Below, piece after piece: positions 1 through 5,510 of a DNA stretch of 9,640 nucleotides. Location: the NCBI GenBank assembly GCA_016937915.1, contig JAFGVR010000160.1, positions 1 through 9,640 on the forward strand, read 5' to 3'. The notes under the pieces are model-generated. The model saw only the letters and a program-made list of their open reading frames with translations, had not been told where the DNA came from and did not search any database. Positions within the stretch are counted from its first letter, which is position 1. Each line of letters starts with the position of its first letter. Source of the DNA: Campylobacterales bacterium. GTDB lineage: Bacteria > Campylobacterota > Campylobacteria > Campylobacterales > Sulfurimonadaceae. The translations under genes were made by a program, and so were the position numbers.

Positions 1-1
1 T

Positions 2-74
2 AAAACTCAAGAAAAGTTAAAAAAATGAAGTGAGTACTTTTAGGCTGCTGTAAAGGTGGATTTTAGAGGTGCCC
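2..74 (+). mobile_element. Probable right end of an insertion sequence (IS5-like), with the last codons of a transposase
   Basis: Reading the plus strand from position 2 gives ten codons (K T Q E K L K K M K) and a TGA at 32-34, a basic tail of the sort that ends many transposases. About 40 bases later comes TTTTAGAGGTGCCC (61-74), which read inward from the other strand is GGGCACCTCTAAAA, a plausible terminal inverted repeat of an IS5-type element. The reading frame of the broken gene on the minus strand changes character exactly here, which supports a junction near 74/75. TTAA at 75-78 could be part of a target duplication. The rest of the element and its other end lie outside the window, so family and identity are inferred and not confirmed. 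Confidence 0.4.
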
Positions 75-357
75 TTAAACTATTTAATAATACAGATGTA
101 TCATCGTTATAAAATATTTTCACCATAAACTGAATTAATTGAGCATCATTTTGTTGTTGAATTCTTTGTTCTACTAAATGATAAGTATTTATAATATCAT
201 TCTTTGAAATTTCAAAGGTTCCTCTAAAGGCTTTTTAAATTGTTTGTGGTTTTCCAAGTAACCCAGAAATAAATTCTCCAAAATCATTTGGATTACAAGG
301 TAGCATTACGGCATAGTTATCATGTTCGCCTTTTTTAAGTGAATCATTGTTTGGCAT
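40..357 (-). pseudogene. Broken gene of unknown function: in-frame stop plus truncation by an IS end
   Basis: An ATG at 357-355 follows a perfect AGGAGG (365-370) and a TATAAT box, so this was a properly equipped gene. The frame reads 40 residues (starting M P N N D S L K K G E), hits TAA at 235-237, then continues in the same frame for 64 more protein-like codons (K A F R G T F E I S K N D I I N ...) to TAA at 40-42. The last dozen codons, after L L N S L at about residue 94, appear to be translated insertion-sequence end and not native protein. The original product was therefore longer, soluble, acidic to neutral, without signal peptide or membrane segment. I do not recognise the family with certainty. 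A single base change of the TAA would restore the first break; the second break is a truncation. A stop-codon read-through product is possible but unlikely given the 3' truncation. Confidence 0.6.
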
Positions 358-364
358 ATATATT

Positions 365-370
365 CCTCCT
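365..370 (-). promoter_or_regulatory. Strong Shine-Dalgarno site of the broken gene
   Basis: AGGAGG on the minus strand lies seven bases before the ATG at 357-355. It is the best ribosome binding site in the window and fixes the start of the pseudogene. It argues that the remnant was recently a real, well-translated gene. Confidence 0.7.
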
Positions 371-395
371 ATATTTAACTATTTATTCAACAAAC

Positions 396-401
396 ATTAT
401 A
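396..401 (-). promoter_or_regulatory. Candidate -10 box for the broken gene
   Basis: A perfect TATAAT on the minus strand sits about 39 bases ahead of the ATG at 357, giving a leader of roughly 30 bases. There is no good -35 hexamer at the usual distance, but the stretch upstream is T-rich, which is typical of housekeeping promoters in Campylobacterota. A second TATAAT occurs at 455-460. The promoter lies well downstream of pyk and points away from it, so the broken gene was probably its own transcription unit. Confidence 0.45.
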
Positions 402-527
402 TACAAAACAGCTCAAAATATATGAATTAAATGACATAATAAATGTTAATTTAAATTATATTTTTATCCCAAAATATAAATATTTACTTCACTTTACTTA
501 AAAAAGTACTAAACTTTTTAAAATATC

Positions 528-538
528 AATGTACATTT
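528..538. repeat. Palindromic 11-mer AATGTACATTT, copy 1
   Basis: AATGTACATTT, whose first ten bases are a perfect palindrome, occurs here and again at 598-608, exactly 70 bases apart. The two copies bracket the inverted repeats at 555-596. They could be operator half-elements, a duplicated target flanking a small insertion, or chance in AT-rich DNA. Confidence 0.5.
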
Positions 539-554
539 AAAAATATAATTGCTG

Positions 555-596
555 TTATTTGAACATCTTGTCGTTTAATTGTTCAAATAAGATGTT
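555..596 (-). terminator. Overlapping inverted repeats just downstream of pyk, possible weak terminator
   Basis: Two stems can form from the same stretch. One is an 11-bp perfect stem between 555-565 (TTATTTGAACA) and 580-590, with a 14-base loop. The other is an 8-bp perfect stem between 562-569 (AACATCTT) and 589-596, with a 19-base loop. They share bases and exclude each other. The segment begins 15 bases after the pyk stop in the direction of transcription, so an end-of-operon terminator is the obvious role. However, the stems are AT-rich and the nearest T-run on the transcript comes about ten bases after the stem, so it would be a poor intrinsic terminator. A role as an mRNA 3'-end stabiliser or a protein-binding site is equally possible. 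Confidence 0.35.
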
Positions 597-597
597 A

Positions 598-608
598 AAT
601 GTACATTT
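598..608. repeat. Palindromic 11-mer AATGTACATTT, copy 2
   Basis: Second exact copy of the 11-mer at 528-538. Here the palindrome extends to 12 bases (597-608, AAATGTACATTT). It ends two bases from the pyk stop codon. Confidence 0.5.
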
Positions 609-610
609 TA

Positions 611-2071
611 TCATTTAATTTTCAAGAGATTATAAAAATACTCAAGCTCATAAGAGCGGAGGATTCTGATGCTGTTTGTGTTGCCTTCTATCCCAAGGGG
701 GTTACCAGCTGTTAGGACATATACACCATCTAGTTTTATCGTTTTTCTCTTTACACCGTCTTTTATAACATGGCTTAGGATGTTGTTTATCTCATCTTTT
801 GCAGGGATCATAAACGCTGGAACCACGCCCCACGACATAGTTAGCCATCTTGCTACTTTATCGCTGTGTGTTATAGCGTATATAGGTGATTTTGGTCTAA
901 ATCTTGCTATCTTTTTGGCAGATTTTCCAGATGTTGTAAATGTCAAAATCGCATCTACATCTAAGTTACTTGCAAGTCTCACACAAGATTCATCTATGAT
1001 GTCACCCTTTCCATTTGCCTTAAATGTATCAAATTTATCATAAATAAATGAACTCTCTTCTATCTCTCTTATGGTGTTACACATCGTCTCAACCACTAAA
1101 ACAGGGTTATGCCCTATCGCACTCTCTTCACTTAGCATCACAACATCACTCCCATCTAAAACCGCATTTGCCACATCACTTATCTCAGCTCTTGTAGCTA
1201 CATCGTTTTTTGTCATGGAGAGGAGCATCTGAGTAGCAGTTATCACTGGGATGCTGGCTTCGTTTGCTTTTTTGATGAGCATCTTCTGGATGCTAGGAAC
1301 TTTATAGTAAGGCACCTCTATCCCAAGGTCACCCCTTGCTACCATCAAACCATCACTCACCGATATGATCTCATCTATGTTCTCAACCGCATCAAACTTC
1401 TCTATCTTTGCTATTAGTTGAACATCTCCACCAAAAGAGTCCACAACATCTCTAGCATTTACTATATCATCAGCGTTTTGAACAAATGAGATAGCCATAA
1501 AGTCAACCCCATTCTCCACACCCCACCTGATATCATCTTTATCTTTTTTAGTTATGACATTGATTCCTATGCGAGTGTTTGGAAAATTGACCCCTTTTTG
1601 AGATGAGAGCATACCGCTGTTTTGAACCACCCCTTTTACACTAGAGCTATCTACATCAACAACCTTAACTCTTATGATCCCATCATAAAGATAGATATAC
1701 TCATCCACCCTTATATTTTTTAACACCTCACTTTGGTTGATGCAAAGCTTATAGTGGGCATCTCTTACCTTATGCCCAACTATCTCCTCTTTTACAAACT
1801 CTAAAAGATCCCCCTTACGAAGTTCAAAACTCTCCTCTAACTTTCCGATGCGTATCTTTGGCCCACTTATATCTTGCAAAATCCCAACTATAAGCCCAAC
1901 ATTTTGACTTGCTTGACGGATGTTTTCTATCATCTGTGTGTGGTACTCATGTGAGCCGTGAGAGAAGTTGAGTCTAAAAAGGTTCACCCCTGCTCTTATC
2001 ATCTCCTCTAAAGTACCCACATCTTGACAAGAAGGCCCAACTGTCGCTAAAATCTTTGTACACTTTTTCAT
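611..2071 (-). CDS. pyk: Pyruvate kinase
   Basis: Transfers the phosphate of phosphoenolpyruvate to ADP, giving pyruvate and ATP, in the cytoplasm as a tetramer. The protein has 486 residues, the normal bacterial length. Landmarks are the N-terminal substrate motif (FRLNFSHGS, 32-40), the B-domain lid (about 72-165), the catalytic lysine in AKIE (K222) with metal ligands E224 and D248 (ARGDLG), the ATQM loop (279-282), the TRAEISDVANAVLDGSD signature (293-309) and the C-terminal allosteric-type domain (about 355-475) with TSGKSAKKIA and AGNPLGIEGNTN. The start follows GGTGAG inside the end of ackA, and the ackA stop TAG touches the ATG with no gap, so translation is coupled. Two points differ from textbook enzymes. 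GPKIR at 70-74 carries lysine where potassium-dependent enzymes carry glutamate, and the usual SGETA is SEESA at 314-318. It is the last gene of the pta-ackA-pyk run. Confidence 0.97.
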   Translation of the reverse strand: MKKCTKILATVGPSCQDVGTLEEMIRAGVNLFRLNFSHGSHEYHTQMIENIRQASQNVGLIVGILQDISGPKIRIGKLEESFELRKGDLLEFVKEEIVGHKVRDAHYKLCINQSEVLKNIRVDEYIYLYDGIIRVKVVDVDSSSVKGVVQNSGMLSSQKGVNFPNTRIGINVITKKDKDDIRWGVENGVDFMAISFVQNADDIVNARDVVDSFGGDVQLIAKIEKFDAVENIDEIISVSDGLMVARGDLGIEVPYYKVPSIQKMLIKKANEASIPVITATQMLLSMTKNDVATRAEISDVANAVLDGSDVVMLSEESAIGHNPVLVVETMCNTIREIEESSFIYDKFDTFKANGKGDIIDESCVRLASNLDVDAILTFTTSGKSAKKIARFRPKSPIYAITHSDKVARWLTMSWGVVPAFMIPAKDEINNILSHVIKDGVKRKTIKLDGVYVLTAGNPLGIEGNTNSIRILRSYELEYFYNLLKIK

Positions 2072-3085
2072 CTATCTCACCACCATTTTGTAACATTCTT
2101 GAGCCATCTCTAGCTCCTCATCTGTTTTTATCACCAGATGCTTTATCTCTTTTAAGATTTTATTATCCATCACTCTATCTCTTATGTAAGCGGAGTTTTC
2201 CCCTATCCCACCTGTAAAGATTATCGCATCTACATCTTCTAGTAAAACCATATATGAGCCTATATATTTTTGGATGCGTCGCACCATCACATCTATGGCT
2301 AGATTTGATTTTTCATCATCTGCATCTATTATCTCTCTCACATCATTGTTTCCACAAAGCCCCAAAAGTCCAGAGTGTTTGTTAAGCTCCATATCCACCT
2401 CATCCACACTAAGGCCAAGTTCCCTTTGCATATACAAAACTATGGCTGGGTCTATGTCACCGCATCTGCTCCCCATCACCAAACCCTCTAGTGGGGTAAA
2501 TCCCATCGAAGTATCTATACTTTTACCATTTTTTATAGCACAAGCAGATGCACCGTTTCCAAGATGCAGTGTTATGAGATTTAACTCGCTCAAATCTTTT
2601 GCTAACATCTTAGCACCCTCTTTTGCCACATAGGAGTGGGAACTTCCGTGAAATCCGTATCTTCTTATCTTATGTTTTTCATACATCTCTAAAGAGAGTG
2701 GATATATATACCCCTCTTTTTTGATGCTATTGTGAAAAGCGGTGTCAAAAACTGCAAACTGCGGAGTGGTTTTAAACATCTCTTTTGCTATCTTTATCCC
2801 CTCTAGATTGGCTGGATTATGAAGTGGAGCAAGGGGGATCAGATTTTCTATCTTCTCTATCACCTCATCATCTATAAGGGTAGTTGAGTGAAAATCCTCC
2901 CCACCATGCACAACTCTATGCACTATCGCATCAACTTCACCCACATCTGCAAATATCTCAACCAACCCATCATGGTGACTCTTAACTCTCTCTAAAAGCT
3001 TAGATGACAAAACCTCTTTAGTTGGCATCTCAAATAGCTTAAACTTGATAGATGAGCTTCCAGAGTTTATAACCGCTACTCTCAT
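2072..3085 (-). CDS. ackA: Acetate kinase, unusually short
   Basis: Interconverts acetyl phosphate plus ADP and acetate plus ATP, the partner step to Pta. It belongs to the ASKHA (actin/sugar kinase) fold. Visible active-site residues are N7, S10 and S12 (INSGSSS), R57 (HRVVHGGE), H89 (APLHNP), D114 (FDTAFH), H146 (YGFHGSSH), N177 (HLGNG), R207 (MGSRCGD), the FTGGIGEN motif (290-297) and the terminal DEEL (322-325). The protein is 337 residues, against about 400 for the family. Comparison with residue numbers I recall for the Methanosarcina thermophila enzyme (R91, H123, D148, H180, N211, R241) gives a constant offset of 34, so one block of 34 residues is missing between S12 and R57. About 25 more are missing between GIGEN and the DEEL motif. 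All catalytic residues remain, so it is probably active. ATGA overlaps the pta stop by 4 bp, and GGGTGAGAGG precedes the start. Confidence 0.95.
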   Translation of the reverse strand: MRVAVINSGSSSIKFKLFEMPTKEVLSSKLLERVKSHHDGLVEIFADVGEVDAIVHRVVHGGEDFHSTTLIDDEVIEKIENLIPLAPLHNPANLEGIKIAKEMFKTTPQFAVFDTAFHNSIKKEGYIYPLSLEMYEKHKIRRYGFHGSSHSYVAKEGAKMLAKDLSELNLITLHLGNGASACAIKNGKSIDTSMGFTPLEGLVMGSRCGDIDPAIVLYMQRELGLSVDEVDMELNKHSGLLGLCGNNDVREIIDADDEKSNLAIDVMVRRIQKYIGSYMVLLEDVDAIIFTGGIGENSAYIRDRVMDNKILKEIKHLVIKTDEELEMAQECYKMVVR

Positions 3086-5169
3086 CCTCTCACCCCTTGA
3101 GCTTGGATAGCTGTTATGGCGATAGTGTTTACGATGTCACTCACCAAACACCCACGACTTAAATCATTGATTGGTTTGTTTAGCCCTTGAAGCACTGGTC
3201 CTATGGCGATAGCACCGCTTGATCGCTGAACCGCTTTGTAGGTGTTGTTACCTGTATTTAGGTCTGGGAAGATTAGCACATTTGCATCCCCTGCTACTTT
3301 TGAGTTTGGAAGTTTTGTTTTTGCTACATCTTTATTTACCGCTGCATCGTATTGTATAGGCCCCTCAACTAGAAGTTCTGGCTCTTTTTGTTTTAAAAGT
3401 TTTGTAGCTTCCCTTACCTTATCTACATCCGCTCCACTTCCACTCTCACCAGTTGAGTATGAAAGCATCGCCACTTTTGGGGTGATAGAGAAGTTTTTGG
3501 CAGTCTCAGCAGATGCAAGTGCTATCTCGCAAAGCTCTTTTGCATCTGGGTCTTGATTTACCGCACAATCCCCATAAACAAGCACTTTAGTATCTAAACA
3601 CATAAAAAATACAGATGAGACTATGGAAACATCAGGGGTGGTTTTGATTATCTGAAGTGCTGGGCGGATAGTGTCACTTGTAGAGTGGATAGCCCCACTA
3701 ACCATCCCATCAGCGTAACCCAAGTGAACCATCATAGTACCAAAATAGTTCAGATGTATCATCGCATCTGCAGCTGCTTCATAGCTTAAACCTTTGTGGC
3801 GACGCATCTCATAAAAAGCATCGCTAAACTCTTTTAGAAGTTTCTCATCATGGTTATCTACTATCTTTACTCCACTCAAATCAACACCCAAACGAGTTGA
3901 GTTCTCCCTTATCTCCTGCTCATCTCCAAGCAAAATTATCTCAGCAACCCCGCGTCGAAGTATTATCTCAGCTGCTCTTAAAACTCTCTCATCAGATGCT
4001 TCAGGGAGTACGATTCTTTTTTTATCTTTTTTAGCCATATCAAAAAGTCTGTACTCAAACATCTGCGGAGTCATCACATCACTTTGAGTTGAGCTTATGA
4101 GCCTCTCTATCCCCTCCACATCAACACTTCTCTCAAAAAGCCCAAGTGCTAATGCTATCTTTCTCTCACTCTTTAATCTTATGCGTGAATATATCTTTGA
4201 GATGCTGTGAGCTGTTGTGTATGTGTCCATCTCAACGCTAAGGATAGGGATGCTAAAACTACTCAACCCATCCAAAAGCTTTTTGATATTCTCATGCGGT
4301 TTCATGGCAAAAGGAAATACAATACCAGAGATGCTAGGGTACGCTTTTGAGTACAACGCCCCAAAAAGCCCCAAAATTATATCACTTCTATCGGCTGGAA
4401 CGATTACCAAATCATCCTCTTCTAGGTGATACAAAAAGTTATCAAGAGTCAAAGCTGCTACTTTTACATTTTTTATCACCCTTGTATAATCGTTTTTAGT
4501 TCCAAATATACACTTAGCATCAAGCCCATCTAAAATATCTTCTATGGTGAGCAGATCAAGCTCAGCCACCTCCTCTAAAAGATATACATTATGGCTAAAA
4601 TCTTTTAGTTTAAGGAAGAGTTCTTTGTACTTCTCTTCATCAAGTCTGTTTACAAAAGTAGCAAAATGGCTACAACAGTGGATAGATGAGTTGTCATACT
4701 CGATGCGGATATCTTCATAGATATCTTTTGCAGATATATCTTTGGCATTTATGATGTTTATATATCCACTTGAGAAGTTTTGAGCTATCTTTAGGTTTAA
4801 ATCATACTCGATAGAACTACTTAAAACTAAACGCCTTATCCCCTCACAAAGGACAAAATCGTAACTCTCCTCAAGCTTTTTAAATTTCCCTATAAGCTCA
4901 TTTATCAGCTCATTTTCACGCCCACTTGCTATCATACTCTCAACATAAGCTATCTCAAACCCACACGCATCTTCATAACTTTGCTTTAGTGCGTACCTGT
5001 TTAAGATAAAATCTATGTCGTAATCCCTAGCATTATCTGATGCGATGATTGGGCGAAAAAAAGCTACGCGGTGGAGATTTTTTTTGAGCATCTCCATCAT
5101 CCCCATAGTTACAAATAAACTTCCAGCACCCTTTTGCTGTGTCGATATATAAAGCGACTTAATCTGCAT
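3082..5169 (-). CDS. pta: Phosphate acetyltransferase, long three-domain form
   Basis: Converts acetyl-CoA plus phosphate to acetyl phosphate plus CoA, and the reverse, in the cytoplasm. At 695 residues it is the long E. coli-like form. It has an N-terminal P-loop-NTPase-like domain (about 1-205, beginning LYISTQQKGAGS), a central DRTGG domain (about 215-320, with VIVPADRSDIILG at 255-267) and the C-terminal catalytic PTA_PTB domain (about 370-692, opening with RIVLPEASDERVLRAAEI at 385-402). Catalytic-region motifs include SGAIHSTSDTIRPALQIIKT, FPDLNTGNNTYK and the end motif NDLSRGCLVSD, in which S671, R672 and D678 match the active-site Ser, Arg and Asp known in the family. The N-terminal loop lacks a canonical GK[ST], as in other long Pta proteins, and is probably regulatory. 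The start overlaps the preceding GNAT-like gene by 11 bp. The end overlaps ackA by 4 bp. Confidence 0.97.
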   Translation of the reverse strand: MQIKSLYISTQQKGAGSLFVTMGMMEMLKKNLHRVAFFRPIIASDNARDYDIDFILNRYALKQSYEDACGFEIAYVESMIASGRENELINELIGKFKKLEESYDFVLCEGIRRLVLSSSIEYDLNLKIAQNFSSGYINIINAKDISAKDIYEDIRIEYDNSSIHCCSHFATFVNRLDEEKYKELFLKLKDFSHNVYLLEEVAELDLLTIEDILDGLDAKCIFGTKNDYTRVIKNVKVAALTLDNFLYHLEEDDLVIVPADRSDIILGLFGALYSKAYPSISGIVFPFAMKPHENIKKLLDGLSSFSIPILSVEMDTYTTAHSISKIYSRIRLKSERKIALALGLFERSVDVEGIERLISSTQSDVMTPQMFEYRLFDMAKKDKKRIVLPEASDERVLRAAEIILRRGVAEIILLGDEQEIRENSTRLGVDLSGVKIVDNHDEKLLKEFSDAFYEMRRHKGLSYEAAADAMIHLNYFGTMMVHLGYADGMVSGAIHSTSDTIRPALQIIKTTPDVSIVSSVFFMCLDTKVLVYGDCAVNQDPDAKELCEIALASAETAKNFSITPKVAMLSYSTGESGSGADVDKVREATKLLKQKEPELLVEGPIQYDAAVNKDVAKTKLPNSKVAGDANVLIFPDLNTGNNTYKAVQRSSGAIAIGPVLQGLNKPINDLSRGCLVSDIVNTIAITAIQAQGVRG

Positions 5170-5494
5170 AAACTACCCTCTCACACATCCCCATCTTGGC
5201 ATAATCATCTATATAATCTCTCATGATTTTGGGATATTTTTCACCATCATACCTTTTAGAGGTTACAAAATCGTAAACTTTTAAATGTCTCTTATCTTTA
5301 AGTGTCGTGTGGATGCAAACCCCTGAATAACTAACAAGTTCATCCCCCTCAAAGATGCCAAGCATCTTATATTCCATGTGTCTCATATCATATATAAGGT
5401 CTTCATACTCTTTATAACTCATATCTTTGTACAACTCTTTTACTAAACCATAAGCATCATCTAACTCTTTTAAATCTATCTCTCTTATTTGCAT
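5159..5494 (-). CDS. Short GNAT-like protein, probably N-acetyltransferase-related
   Basis: A 111-residue cytoplasmic protein that resembles the N-terminal two thirds of a GNAT acetyltransferase. It has a starting strand (IREIDLKELDDAYGLVKEL), two helices, the central strands (MLGIFEGDELVSYSGVCIHTT), then LKVYDFVTSKRYDGEKYPKIMRDYIDDYAKMGMCERVVYAD. The acetyl-CoA loop should read R/Q-x-x-G-x-G/A. Here it is R81-Y-D-G84-E-K86, so the second glycine is lost, followed by Y-P in place of the usual glycine-rich stretch. The fold ends after what should be strand 5, so the usual last strands are absent. The ATG at 5494 is supported by AAAGG at 5501-5505. The gene starts 16 bp after hsdR and overlaps pta by 11 bp, so it is coupled to pta and is likely expressed with it. 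A regulatory or remnant role is as likely as acetyltransfer; the substrate is unknown. Confidence 0.8.
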   Translation of the reverse strand: MQIREIDLKELDDAYGLVKELYKDMSYKEYEDLIYDMRHMEYKMLGIFEGDELVSYSGVCIHTTLKDKRHLKVYDFVTSKRYDGEKYPKIMRDYIDDYAKMGMCERVVYAD

Positions 5495-5510
5495 CTATAA
5501 CCTTTATATT

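Noticed and set aside
235..357. A genuine 40-residue small protein starting at 357
   Set aside because: The frame continues as protein-like sequence straight after the TAA, so a stop within a longer gene explains it better, although the signals for translation are strong.
557..596. An H-type RNA pseudoknot from the two overlapping inverted repeats
   Set aside because: The arms follow the order A-B-A'-B', but there would be no connecting bases to cross the stems, so both helices cannot form together; competing hairpins are more realistic.
669..1043. Plus-strand open frame of 124 codons opposite pyk
   Set aside because: It mirrors the codon structure of the intact pyruvate kinase gene and has no recognisable protein features. 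The same holds for plus-strand frames at 2274-2633, 3242-3556, 4217-4429 and 5557-5913.
5078..5085. Eight-base homopolymer in pta (also eight A at 9160-9167 in hsdS) as a phase-variable tract
   Set aside because: Tracts of this length made of A or T are frequent by chance in DNA this AT-rich, and both frames are intact.
5106..5169. Degenerate P-loop of Pta as a lost function
   Set aside because: Other long Pta proteins, including the E. coli one, also lack a canonical GK[ST] at this place, so it is normal for the family.
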